Source: Kwoniella dejecticola CBS 10117 (lineage: Eukaryota; Basidiomycota; Tremellomycetes; Tremellales; Cryptococcaceae). Taken from it: a DNA stretch of 64,000 bases. Below the pieces are notes generated by a model. The model was given only the letters and a program-made list of their open reading frames with translations. It did not search any database and was not told the DNA's origin. The stretch covers positions 1,984,001 through 2,048,000 of the forward strand of contig NC_089302.1 in the NCBI RefSeq assembly GCF_000512565.2, in the 5' to 3' direction. Shown here piece by piece: positions 1 to 10,932 of the stretch (position 1 is its first letter; every line of letters begins with the position of its first letter). The translations under genes were made by a program, and so were the position numbers.

Positions 1-708
1 AATCTGCAGCGGTCTGGAGGTTTCGTGTATGCTGCAACGACATGAGCAATGTAGAACGCTCATGCGATACGATGAGAGCTTACCTTTCGGATCTGTTTCT
101 TGGCCGCATTAAGCTCAAGTGGCAATAGGGGGGGGGGTCGAGATGTAGGGTAACTAATGTACGTTCATTCGAATGAGTCAACTCCCGGATTTTAGCACCG
201 GTCAGCGTGATTTGACTCACAAAAGCAACCATCTTTTCGGAAAGCTGAGTGAGAGTCATATATTGCTGATGTCCCGGGTATGCTCCTTCGATGAGATGAC
301 CACTCTTCGGATCTCGCTTCTCAGAGGTCGTCGCAGCAATGGTCAAGAATTCGCAGATTCGGTCTGCAGCAGCATGGTAAGCTCCATCATCGCTTGTTCT
401 GCTTCACTTACCGGTAAGACCCTCTTTGGAACGCTCTCGACCCACCAAAGCTCCCCGCCGAGTCCGTCTGGTCCTTCGTGTTTCTCGATAAATTGCCAAA
501 GAATGACAGTGTATTTGTCGAGTGCCCTTGGTAAGTTCTGAGTCGTGAAATCAGACAGTCGACGCATTCTGCGCACCTCTTTCCATTTTTTGCTGTCGAG
601 CCTGTCGAGCATGTTGGGTCTTCTTACGACTGGCTCAGAATTCTCAGACTCAGCGATGTCCCATGCTGAGGCGATTTCCGCTGGGTCGAGGCCGTTAAAG
701 GGGTCCAT
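1..708 (-). CDS. Unrecognised protein, 3' part cut off by the window edge
   Basis: I read a spliced gene starting at the ATG at 708 and leaving the window at base 1. Exons inferred from splice sites are 412-708, 221-319, 84-113 and 1-31, all joined in phase 0 with GTAAGT, GTGAGT and GTAAGC donors. The first 99 residues are acidic, then basic (LDSKKWKEVRRMRRL), and contain a W-rich stretch (ILWQFIEKHEG, GELWW). Exon 2 ends in LTQLSEKMVAF. The later exons (LNAAKKQIRK, HTRNLQTAAD) look like an amphipathic helix or coiled coil. No signal peptide or membrane segment is visible. I do not recognise the family and assign no function. If exon 1 is not spliced, it stops at 343 as a 121-residue ORF; the chain of in-phase downstream exons makes splicing more likely. 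Confidence 0.5.
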
Positions 709-1026
709 GATAGCTCAATCTCTTTACAATTTTGGATTGATTAGATTAACAGTAGCATCGAGATGATGAGAAGAGAAGAAGAGATGAATGATTGCGCGAG
801 TAAAGTATACCTTAGTCACCCAAAGGATGGCCAGTTGACTCATACACACTCACACACACACACACGATAACACCGTCATACCTGCTCCAAAGTGGCGAAT
901 TCCATACAGTGACTTGATTCCCCATCCGGTTAATTAGTTCAACCACACATTCTGAACTGTTTCTTCTCTTTCCTCCTTTCCCGGCATCAAGCAAGCATAT
1001 TCTTCATTCTACTACTTGCGAACGAC
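709..1026. promoter_or_regulatory. Divergent intergenic region with a CA repeat
   Basis: This 318-bp gap lies between two genes reading away from each other, so it should hold both promoters. A (CA)n tract with interruptions sits near 840-866. I saw no other clear element. Confidence 0.35.
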
Positions 1027-1765
1027 ATGCCACCGCAAGACACCTTCGACCGAGGCAAGCATCCTCGCAAAGATGACTCAGCTGAGAAGACCGATCCCAA
1101 GGGCCAAGAAGAATCGTCGGTCTCGGCAGATGAGTTGATCGACCGCGATATCGTAAGTCACCAAGTCAGCTTGTAGTTGCGTTAAGCTGAGTCTTGCGAC
1201 GCTTTAGGGTGAACGCTCCTCTCATGCCTTATGCAAAGATTGGCAACTTAAGATCAATGAAGTCGCAACTGTGAGTAGTTGACTCACGTCAGCTCACGAA
1301 GGAACCGATCATTGAAAGAGTTACAGATCGCCAACCGACCAGATCACAAAATCACAGATAAGCAGCTTGCGAATCAACCCCCTGGGAAGAGCATCAAAGC
1401 CCTTTTAGGTATCAGAGAGCTTCCGAGCGCAATATGCTGATCAGGGAAATCCTCTTCAACAGAAAAAAGCGACAGAACGTGCTCAAGGCGAAGACACCCC
1501 TCACTTTGCGATGATAGCTGCTTTATTTAGAGGCGAACGTGTACCTTACGGACAACTGATTCCAGCGCTGGAAACGCTGGCACAGATCCGCGGTGCCCTT
1601 GTCAGAGAAGGGCAAGAAATCGATGCGCTGCAGGTGCCATCGCACTTACCAGAAGAGGCGGAAATGGAGGTGTTAGAGGCGGAATTGGAACGATGCATAA
1701 GACACTGGGAAGAGTTCGGCAACGGTGCTTCTTCTTCTGATGCTGGAAAGACGGGTGGCAAATAA
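1027..1765 (+). CDS. Small hypothetical protein, 186 residues
   Basis: Four exons can be joined in frame: 1027-1152, 1208-1270, 1327-1408 and 1476-1765, with GTAAGT, GTGAGT and GTATCA donors. The product starts MPPQDTFDRGKHPRKD, is highly charged for its first 40 residues, and becomes helical and acidic in the last exon (MIAALFRGERVPYGQLIPAL, then a Glu-rich segment). The last exon is a clean 84-codon open frame from its first ATG. No signal peptide, membrane segment or known motif is seen. The last intron acceptor (1474-1475) was chosen because it is the one that keeps frame with the long final exon. I do not recognise the family; it may be restricted to Tremellales. Confidence 0.55.
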
Positions 1766-2345
1766 TAACGAGAGGAGGAAAGCTTAGTGAGTTAGATGGT
1801 AAAATTCATTTTCCGTATCTTACTTGACTGACTATGTGCCGTCATAAATCAGGTTGCAGTCAATCCCCACTTCGAGATCAAAAGACAAGATAAAAATTAT
1901 GTTGTAGTCCAAACATCGAGAAAAGCAGATGAGTTAGAAGCGTATGCATTTCCATGTACATGTATGAAACTTTGTAAATAGTCTTCCTCGCCTCCAGCCC
2001 AGCGCGCAGCGCGATGACAAGCGCCACGAGATAAACACGCGAACCCCTTGTGACGCTACGCGGGTAAGCGGTGCAAATAATAACCTCACTCGCCTGACCA
2101 CAGCAATAACTGACCTTCATGCACAAAAGAGAAACCCAGCTATACGAATAATCAAAGGTAATCTCCAGCACCCACAGCGATATCTCTCGTAGCTCGGTCG
2201 CCTACCGTAGATACACTTCTCGCCAACAACGACTGCAGCAGATTCAGAAACAACTCTACGATCAACGCGACCGCAGACCAGTGCAAAGTTCCCCTTTTAC
2301 AAGTCAGAGCGCGTTCGCCATTGCACTCTAGGATAAACGCCCAAG
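1766..2345. other. Intergenic, no gene seen
   Basis: This is the gap between the 3' end of the small hypothetical gene and the start of the tetraspan gene. A 97-codon minus-strand ORF (1878-2171) has no recognisable protein character. I take the region as 3' UTR plus promoter. Confidence 0.4.
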
Positions 2346-3890
2346 ATGGAGAAGATGCGAGATGTTGGAAAGGGGCTGATAGATCCGAAATATTGTTGTT
2401 GCGGTGGGTCTAACCTTCATGACGATGTGAAGTCGATACTGATGATCGGGTTCCAGCTGTACCGCTAGTAAATGCTGGTATATACATAATACTATCCGAG
2501 CAAGCTGTGAGCTAATCGCCGTTCGTGGAGAGTTCAGACACGACTTGCTAATTTGAGTGACTCGTCTGTTATAGCTACTGGGCTTAGCTATCGGGATCAT
2601 AGTATTTGCTACGCCGGACAGTGAGTCAATCTACACCGATCACAATACCAACGGAAAATCCAATAACCACTTCTTACCAATAGTCGTCGGAGCGTCTTTC
2701 CCAGAAATAGGAGGCATAGTGTTTGCCATACTGTGCTTCGTCATTGCCGCTGTACAGCCAGTAGGCTTTATTGGCGTGCTACGCGTGAGTGATTCCATTT
2801 CCGTCAAAGTAAGTTGCTTATATCTCGGGGTAGGAGAAAACGTCAACATTCAAGGTGTATTCCCTCATCAACGCCCTAGCGATCTTAGCGGCCCTAATAT
2901 GTGCCGCAGCATTGATCATCACCAGTGCTTTGCAACATAATCAAGCGGTGGCTTCCTGCGAGGTGAGCCTTTCGCATAACAGCTTTCTCTCAATCCTCGA
3001 AAAGCTAATATGATGTCGTCGATCCCGCAGGCCAAGTTCTTCTCTGATTCCAACTCCACATCATCAACTGCAAACTCAACACTGGCGTCGGAGGGTGAAG
3101 CTCTATGTAGTGCGTTTGCATGGGCAGATGTAGGTATAATGGGCGCATTATGGGTCATCTTGTTACTGGTACAAGGGTATTTCATCTAGTAAGCCGTGTT
3201 CATACTTGTTGCTTTCCACCAAATTCCCCTTTGCTGACCTTGCGCGGCAGCCTCACTCGGACATACTCTAAATCGCAGGTGAAAGACCACAAACTATATC
3301 ATTCCGTCTATTCAGAAAACCCGGAAGCATTTACGATGTCGATCCTGCGATCAACGAGATATAACCCCGGGTCAGTGTACAACAACATGCCTCCTTCTAC
3401 GGGGCCGAATGCCGATGCGTGGGATGCAAGGCCGTCGATGGATTCTTTGAGGGACGAGCAAGCCGGTGCCGCGGGAACAGGAGCAGGATATGGTTATGGG
3501 TATGAGCAGGGCCATCAGCGGGAGTTCTCGAATGCGACGGTTCGGCCGGTAGATGATGGGAGGTACGACGATGCTGCTGTTGGCGGCGGACACGATTACG
3601 AATATGACCAACATTATCAGAATCAACAGCAACAGCAACAGCATGGAGGAGGAGGAGGAGGAGGCTACGATTATCAAGATCAACATAGACCGCTATCTGG
3701 AGGAGCAGACCAGTACCCGTTCTCAGCGCCCGGAGGCGGATATGTAGATCATCCGGCGGAGGCGTATCATGAATCGAACCGAGAAGGTGTGACGCCGACG
3801 ATGAATCGGTATGATGGGCAAGGTGTGGGATACTCGGAAGGAGGATTAAGAAGGCCGGAGGAAGCTCAATCGCATCCAGGTGGGCGCTGA
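2346..3890 (+). CDS. Fungal tetraspan membrane protein with long cytosolic tail
   Basis: Seven exons join in frame (2346-2403, 2457-2506, 2575-2620, 2684-2784, 2855-2962, 3031-3188, 3251-3890), giving 386 residues. The N-terminus is short and basic (MEKMRDVGKGLIDPKY) and runs into a Cys cluster (CCC) followed by VPLVNAGIYIILSEQ. Three further hydrophobic segments follow: VFAILCFVIAAVQPVGFIG, VYSLINALAILAALICAAAL and IMGALWVILLLVQGYFIY. The third and fourth are separated by a Ser/Thr-rich loop with several N-glycosylation sequons. The last 200 residues are hydrophilic, rich in Gly, Tyr and Gln, with a poly-Gln/His/Gly stretch (about 3625-3665). This layout matches a widespread fungal tetraspan family found in plasma membranes. 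A role in cell-surface organisation is inference. TM topology is clear, the name is not. Confidence 0.8.
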
Positions 3891-4489
3891 ATACCGTAGC
3901 CGGATGAGAAGGATGATGTTGATCATGTCTTGTGGACTATAGCGGAAGGTATGTTTGGAAGGAAGAGTCCGAGGTACTGAGACGGATGTGGAGCACAGGA
4001 AACGGAACAAGCAAGATGGCACGGGATTAGATCAATGGACAATACTTTACTCTGCTTCACTTGGTCAATGTGTTTGATTTAGGTTTTAACGATGTCACGA
4101 ATGATAGCCTACGATGAACATGTATGAATCTTGACTCGATGTGACTCGGTTCATGTACGTCGTGTTAAGGGGGAGCGTTGTCAGTCGCTGGCATTGTTAT
4201 GCCAAATAATAGGTCCTCATCTGATTATCCCGCCGAAATGTCCGTCCACACAGCGGATTCTCGATTCAGAGCGCTTAAACCTCCACATCACATCTCCATC
4301 TCATCGACATATTTTTCCATCTTCGCATCCGTCTTACGGTAGCATAATAGACTACTCTGATCTCCCCAAGACCGATGCATTCGGGATCTTGACGGCCACA
4401 TCTAGACCTCGAAACCAACTAGAAATTGATCGAGGCATTCTCTGAGCAAAATCGATACCCTCTTCAGTTTTGAACACGGCTTCGACAGG
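3891..4489. other. Intergenic between two plus-strand genes
   Basis: 600 bp holding the 3' UTR of the tetraspan gene and the promoter and leader of the Asteroid gene. ORFs on either strand here (for example 4131-4445) have no protein-like composition. Confidence 0.4.
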
Positions 4490-7400
4490 ATGGGTGTCAA
4501 AGGTCTAGAATCGTTCGTTCGAGAGAACCGGACGTCCCTCACAAAGACGGTGACTCTGCCCCCGATCGACACCAGCTCATCCGCGAACGACGGAACAGAC
4601 AAGATACCGATCATAGTGGATGCCTGGGGGTAAGTATCCGCGCTATCGCTCAGAATCTATTGCCATGACCTGACAAGTTGACTGTAATCTATAGGATCAT
4701 CTTCAAGCTATACCTCGACTCTTTACCCTGGACTTCGGGTGGGGAGTATTTACGGTACTACAAGCTAGTGAAGCAGTTGGTACAAGGATGGAGGAATGTC
4801 GGCTTGGAACCGACTTTCGTATTTGACGGTATGCCTTCGTCTCTTTCTTCTGATCCGATCGAAATATTTGTCGAAACCGGTTATCACCCGTACTGACTGT
4901 TCATTTCGAACCACTCATAGGCGCCGGTCCCCCTGAGAAGCACGAAACGACCCTTTCCAGAGCATCCGAGAAACTCCTAGCATGCCAGCTATTCTACACG
5001 ACCTCCGTCATCTCTCGCTCGTCCCCCTCCTTTGCTCGAGGCGGTAAGGTCGTCTTACCATTCTTCGCCTCTCAAGTGTTCACCTTCGCCCTCCATCGCT
5101 TAGGAGTCAAGACCCACTTTGTTCCCGCCGGAGAAGCCGATGGGATCTGCGTATCTATGGCTGAGAAAGTCGGAGGGTACGTCTTTGGACGGGATTCAGA
5201 CTTTATCATCCTCATCGGGAGGACCGAACGGGTGCGAGGATACGTTCCGATAGATATGATCAACTGGATCGAGGGTCCGCCGCCCGCCCGAACGGCTCAA
5301 GAAACTCGTGGGACATATGTGCCGCCTGGTCTGAGGAGTCGACAAGCAGTGGATGAGGATTCAGCTTTCCAGCCTGTTCAGAATGGACGGAGACACCCCA
5401 ATCAGCCTAATCGCCAATACAAGTCATCCATGATCCCTTCTTCGGCCCTCAAGAACCCGAGTCTAGTGATGACTTTCATACCTCCCCATGCACTCCGACA
5501 TCGCTTACGACTACCTTCTACGCATTTACCCCTTTTCGCCTCGCTGTGCGGCACGGACTATACCCCGCCCAACCTCATACAGCGCTTCTTCGAGCCTGGT
5601 CTCACGATGTTCCAGCGTATAGAGAAGGCCGCTCGTATTCTACGCGAACAGCTCTTCGCACCGGCCAATCAGTCAAGCGGGAAGAATAGGCAGAGAGATA
5701 ATCCCGGTGATCAGGTCGTAGAGCTGGTCAAGAAAGTAATCAAGAAATTATGCGTATACCCATTTGACACGGAACAAGAACTGGACGAGGCGGTCAACAT
5801 CATCATCGAAGCTGCATTGCAGTACCACCTCCCGCCGACCGGGGAGTGTTGTACCACGTATCCATTTTGCGGAGAGCTGGATCCGGCTCTGGGATGCCGG
5901 ACTCCTGTGTCTCTTGCCGGCGAAGCATTCAGTCCCGAAGCCGAGTCATCGACCGGCAAGACGGGTCAAGGTGGTACAGAAGCGTACGCGGCTGCACAGA
6001 GGGACGGGCTAGTGGGAACGATTGTGCACGGATGGTTGTACCCGGATAGGATGTACCAGTGGCAGGTCCTAGAAGATATCTCTGGACCGTGTCTGAAAGC
6101 TTCGAGCGGGGCGAGGAATATACGCAGGAAGGCGTGGGATATAGCGGATCAGGGATTGGGCGGTCTCAGGTTCCCCACTCGCGAGGTGATCGACGAGGAC
6201 GACGGGGAGGATACAACGATACAGAGTGGGCAAGGCGGAGATAGACAAGCAGAGGATGACTCGGAACTCCGGGAATTACTGGGTGTTCCTATTGAGACCG
6301 GCGAGGTCGAATCGACGCCAAGTGAAGTAACTACATTAGTCGATAATCAAACGTCTCACACCAAACCCTCAGCTTCGACCCGAAGTGAAGCTATAAGGGA
6401 AATGACCGAATACCTGAGACAAGGTTCAACCGCCAAGATCATACCCTCCACATTGGTTTTGTCTTCCGTCCAATCCTCAGATTCAGGTGGTGAAGGACAA
6501 ACCCCTATATGCCTGCGGCCAAGGGAGGAAAGGCTGAATATCTACCTCGAGGCGTTACATTCTAACATCCCTTCGATCCGAGCCCTTCCGCCTTCGCTTC
6601 AGCCGCTCGTCTCGCTGCTTCGGCTCTGCGTGGTGGATACTCTGGAACGAGCGGGAAAATACGGACAGAATAGATGGAAGCGCGACGAAGTTACGGCTGT
6701 CCTCAAAGCTTGTATAGGGACGTATACAATGTGGAAGAGAGAGATATTCTCTGAATCTGAGGCAAAAGCGGATCAGGGTAACCACAAACAAAGATCTTCC
6801 AATGAAGAAGAAGGCGGAGGGAGGATGTACCCTCTTTTGGAAACTAGGAATTGCCAATTGATAGCTCAACTAGGAAGTTTCTTGTCGGATACACATATCT
6901 TGGCTCAGGCTTTGTTACTGCTCCCTGAAATATCGTCGAAAGTCGAGACAGTCGTGGGGCAAGTCATAGACATAGATACAGATACAGACACAGAGACAAA
7001 GATAGAGTTAGAAAGAGAAGAGAGAAAAATAGAAGAAATAGGTTTAACACATATTATCCCCTTCGTCTTTTTCAGCGGTATCAACATACATACCCTCCTC
7101 TCGAAAGACGTTCCTTCGCCTCAAAGCGGGTGGAAATGGCGTGAAGAGGAAGAACAGAGGATGTTCGATTTGTGCTGGAACGCTTTGGTCGATGGATTAG
7201 ATGAGAGTGTCATAGTGGGTTTGCACCGCGTGTCTGCCCTTCCAACCGATCTGGGCGCGGGTGCGGGTGCGAATCGGGAAGGGGATAGGGATGAGCTGAA
7301 CCCACTTGATAGTGAAGAATCCTTGGTTGCGAGTGCTGATAAGGTTGCAAATGAGGAGTGTCAAGGTGATGGTGGAAGAAAGAAGAATAAGCACAAACAT

Positions 7401-7514
7401 AAGAAAAGGAGGAAATCGTCAAATTCAAATCCGAATTCAAACTCGAATACGAACACAACCTCCTTGAGTCAGTCCTCGGGAAGGTTTGGGGTCCTAGAAG
7501 GATTGATGGATTGA
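4490..7514 (+). CDS. Asteroid-type XPG/FEN-fold protein, 955 residues
   Basis: Three exons: 4490-4629, 4695-4828 and 4921-7514. The start MGVKGLESFVRENR is the N-terminal signature of XPG/FEN-1 nucleases, and IIVDAWG and FVFDGAGPPEKHE supply the two N-domain aspartates. PAGEADGICVSMAEKVGG and VFGRDSDFIIL give the internal-domain acidic cluster (E, D, D-x-D), so metal-binding residues appear to be kept. After about residue 260 the match to FEN-type enzymes ends. The rest is a long Asteroid-like region with a low-complexity tail (Asn/Ser repeats and a KKNKHKHKKRRK basic patch that could be a nuclear signal). Asteroid homologues are poorly characterised; some are thought to act on nucleic acids. 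The family call rests on the paired N and I regions. Nuclease activity is not shown. Confidence 0.8.
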
Positions 7515-8176
7515 GAATGATAAAATCACAACCCAGAGGAGTGACGATTGACGCGTTTAGTAATGTTCGCCTCCGATCGAATACCGACTGTTATTAATGG
7601 TATTCAGCTCGCTCCGTATATACTTAGTCTGGTCAGGTAGTCAGTGCGGTATATGTGATTAAGCAACAATGCAGAATAAGCATCGCAGCATAAAGCAGTT
7701 TCGTGCAAGTTCACTTTCACGCTCGCGCTCGCGGTCCCGCTCCTGATCATTGTGACCGAAGTTAGACGCGCCGGAAAGGAGGATCGCACAATTTGTTCTC
7801 GGTCAGGTTATGAAATACAATTGTTCATTCTGCGTATAGGATAAAGGTTAAGAGGTTAGGGTATATTGGAGATTTGTTTGTACTCCTTCTTCTTTCGTCT
7901 GATACATTACTGTACGTGCTTGATGTATCTACGGACTGAAGTCTGAAGTTCCTTCTTGAGGAAGACGATGAAGGATATGATCTGATATTGAAGTGCGGGT
8001 TGGGGTGCAGCTTCGAGGAGCGAATTATGCACTGAGTGATCTGCCCATGAATCTGAAGACCAGGCGATAGAATTTTGAATGATCAGCTGTGGTCCATCAG
8101 GATAAAGATTCGCAGAGGTGAGGAAGTATCGGGAGATCATGACCTGAAAGCTCAAATCTCGAATGCAAATTCGCAC
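7515..8176. other. Convergent 3' intergenic region
   Basis: 660 bp between the convergent 3' ends of the Asteroid and ARPC3 genes. A minus-strand ORF at 7907-8176 abuts the ARPC3 stop but shows no similarity to the expected ARPC3 tail. I see no gene here. Confidence 0.4.
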
Positions 8177-9292
8177 TCACCGCCTCTTCTGGAATGACAT
8201 CCACCATTTACTCGGTTTATTCGATCTGGCTCCCAATTGTCCCGTGGGTTGACCGTCGGGACCCAGAACTTGTTCGTGCGTGTACAATCTATCAACGAGC
8301 CTGATGGCTAGTTCTGTTCGGGTTTGAGTGAGATACGATCGGAGGGCGTCTGAGTGTGGGTGCAAGTGGTGATAAGTCACATGTAATATGTTAGCGATGC
8401 TTTTTGCTTTGCATGAAGCAAGTAGGTGGAAGCGGTCAATCAAAAAGAGGTAACGCATAATGACTCACCAGCATCCATCCGGTTTGCTGGGGCATGATAA
8501 AGCGAGTTCAATGGGAATCCCGCATCTCCAGGTAATGCGAAAGTGTCGACGGCTTGCGTCTGGAGGAGCTTGAGAGCCTCTTGATACCCCGGAGAAGGTT
8601 TACCAGGGGTGGGGGCGAGTTTGGTCAGGCATTCCGAGATGAATAAGATCAAGTAGATCATCAGGCGATCTGCTGGGCCTGCGACAGGTAAGATAGATAT
8701 GGGAAATGTTAGCTCCACCGGCGTAGATCAAAGGGTGGCTAATTACGACCACAACCACGGATGTGCTTAACGTCACACTCGTGATTCTCGCCGTGACTCA
8801 CCTTTGATCTCGAAATTGCGGAAAAGACAATTAGCTCTGAACCTAATACATTCCACAGGATGTACAAATGCGTGAGCGTCAGCTGCTGATCTCGGATACG
8901 CCGCGAACTTGACAGCTGGATACGCACAGGTCGAGGGATTCTTCAATTACATCAGGTTGACTTGGGTCGGCTGTATGATTCAAGGCGGATGGTCAGCAAG
9001 TTCATCTTGGTCATATTATCGTGATGAAGGCTATTGACAGCGACGTGATAGATATAGGACATGGAGGACTATGTCAGATGAGGTGGCCGGCGGGAAGTAG
9101 GTCAGAGTCAAGGCGACTTACCTGCTAACGGTGCAGGCCCTCTGACTTTGGTGTTGATAGGCAACAAAGCCATATTACCGACTTGTCTCGCCGAGGTATC
9201 ATCGTTGAACATCGAGTGGTAGGCCTGCGCGATGGAAGTCTGGTCAGCTTGGCGAATCACAAGGGTAAGTGAAGATTGAAGCTCACGGGCAT
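8177..9292 (-). CDS. ARPC3: Actin-related protein 2/3 complex subunit 3 (p21-Arc)
   Basis: Six exons: 9287-9292, 9122-9224, 8928-8970, 8802-8842, 8469-8678 and 8177-8349. The first exon encodes only Met-Pro. The spliced protein begins MPAYHSMFNDD and continues with GNMALLPI, GPAPLAD, FRANCLFRNFEIKGPADRL, IYLILFISECL, LPGDAGFPLNSLYHAPAN and NKPSKWWMSFQKRR. These are diagnostic ARPC3 segments in the correct order. ARPC3 is a small structural subunit of the Arp2/3 complex, which nucleates branched actin at endocytic patches. The product is 155 residues, about 20 shorter than animal ARPC3, because it stops just after the conserved KWW segment. A donor-like GTGAGT at this point would add only one residue before a stop. 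The gene shares a 365-bp divergent promoter region with DHFR. Confidence 0.93.
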
Positions 9293-9657
9293 CGTGGGAG
9301 TCAATACGAGGCTGTCCGGACTGTTCTATCGCTATACTTGCTTTGGATGTCGCTTCGAATATGCAGTATTGTAGCTGATATCATTGTGGTGAAGGCTCAT
9401 CATCATGACAGCGAGCGAGCAACCAAGCATGACGCACCGCTCTCAGACTCAGACCCTTGAGCGTAGGGGAGAACTTATTCGAGTCACCCACTTTCCGACA
9501 TCGATCAGAGTCGCGTCTACAGCAGCGTCACTTATTAGAAATGTTGAAATGGTCAATCGCGTCTCTCTTATCCTTCTGCTCCTCTAGATATCTATTGTCA
9601 ATAACAACAGATCTCACAGCTCTTTGTATGCTCTCAAGCATCATACGAACAATCAGA
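9293..9657. promoter_or_regulatory. Divergent promoter region of ARPC3 and DHFR
   Basis: 365 bp separate the ATG of ARPC3 (minus) from the ATG of DHFR (plus). Both promoters must lie here. I saw no clear TATA box or named operator. Small plus-strand ORFs running into the DHFR start are regarded as leader sequence. Confidence 0.4.
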
Positions 9658-10620
9658 ATGTCCGCCGCTTCCACCACTGCCACCACCTCGGAAACGGGAG
9701 CGAAACCATCCATCACAGCCATCGTAGCAGCGACGCAATCTAATGGCATAGGCTTGAATGGCGGTCTTCCATGGCGATTACCTGGAGAGATGAAGTATTT
9801 CGCTCGGGGTGAGTCGCACCTTCGCTCCGACCATCCTGAGTGGACTTTTGACTGACTGATCCACTAGGATAGTCACCACTGGTGAAGTTCCTGCGGAGCA
9901 GCTTGAGAATGAAAACACAAATACGAACACAGTGATTATGGGGCGGAAGACTTGGGAATCGATTCCAGCCAGATTCAGACCGTTAAAAAATAGGAGGAAT
10001 CTGGTGATCTCGAGTAAAGGTGTAGATATGTGAGTGGATTCTTACAAATGCAATGCAACTACGATTACGATAAACGAACCGAACGAAGCAAGTCAAATCA
10101 CCCACAAATTACCAATCAAAGATAAATGAACGCATGTCAAGTTGAAAAGTGGGAACAATGCTAATCGACAATGGCATCATTAATTAGCTCGCAATCACCC
10201 AATACAGAATCGTATTCTTCCCTCGAATCAGCATTAGATTCCCTCTCTCCAGCAGACCATCCGGACTCAGCATCGTCAAGTGGAAAGACACGTAGAAACT
10301 TCTTGATTGGCGGTTCGCAGCTATACAAAACCTGCCTCACGTCGACTCCGCCGCTGGTAGATCGGGTCCTCCTGACTAGGGTCATATCGGATTTTCAGTG
10401 CGATGCGTTTTTAGAAGATTTCACGAAGCACACCAGCACATCCACCAGTGACCACAGCTCAAAATCAGATGCAGGGGGCCTGATTTGGAAGAAGGCAACT
10501 CACGAAGAATTACAAGATTGGTTAGGGTTCACAGTGGATGAGATCAATGAGGAGAAGGGGGTAGAATACAGATACGAGATGTGGGTTCTGAATACGAGTA
10601 CGGATACACATTCACCATGA
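9658..10620 (+). CDS. DFR1: Dihydrofolate reductase
   Basis: Three exons: 9658-9808, 9873-10029 and 10188-10620, giving 246 residues. DHFR makes tetrahydrofolate from dihydrofolate with NADPH and is the antifolate target. The sequence shows ITAIVAATQSNGIGLNGGLP followed by WRLPGEMKYFAR (substrate and cofactor loop, including the catalytic acidic position in this region), then TVIMGRKTWESIPARFRPL, NRRNLVISS, FLIGGSQLYK (the GG of the NADPH site) and a C-terminal VEYRYEMWVL strand. All are in family order. The 158-nt second intron is long for this window; its acceptor after a CTAAT branch-like sequence is the one that restores frame. A Ser-rich insert precedes the GG motif. The protein is somewhat longer than bacterial DHFR, as usual in fungi. 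Confidence 0.95.
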
Positions 10621-10932
10621 TGAGCAAAATAGCAGTTCAAGTATAGCTAAGGTCAGCTCTTATATAGCTTACGTATACTGAGGATATTTCATTCACGTTC
10701 ATATTCACAGTGATTATCCTGCATTGATCTATAGACGCACCGTGCGTATTTGATTCATCAAGTCATTGCAATGCAGATGCAGGGGTATATAATCTATATA
10801 ATAATTGTTCCGACCAGGTATTGTTTTTGTAATTTGAACTGATGTTGAGATCTCCTATCGGCACATCGGCACGAGGAGAATTTATCAGGAATCCTGAGCA
10901 CTCCAAGTCGACAGGGAATCTTGATTTCGGTT
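10621..10932. other. Convergent 3' intergenic region
   Basis: About 310 bp between the stop of DHFR and the stop of the PMT2-type gene. It is AT-rich with no open frame of interest and presumably holds both poly(A) regions. Confidence 0.4.

Noticed and set aside
847..866. CA-rich tract considered as a telomere-like repeat
   Set aside because: It is a short simple microsatellite inside a divergent promoter. It does not match the TTAGGG/CCCTAA-type repeat expected for fungal telomeres.
7907..8176. Minus-strand ORF directly after the ARPC3 stop, considered as an ARPC3 C-terminal exon
   Set aside because: The frame reached by the best donor/acceptor pair stops after one codon, and the translated sequence does not resemble the ARPC3 tail.
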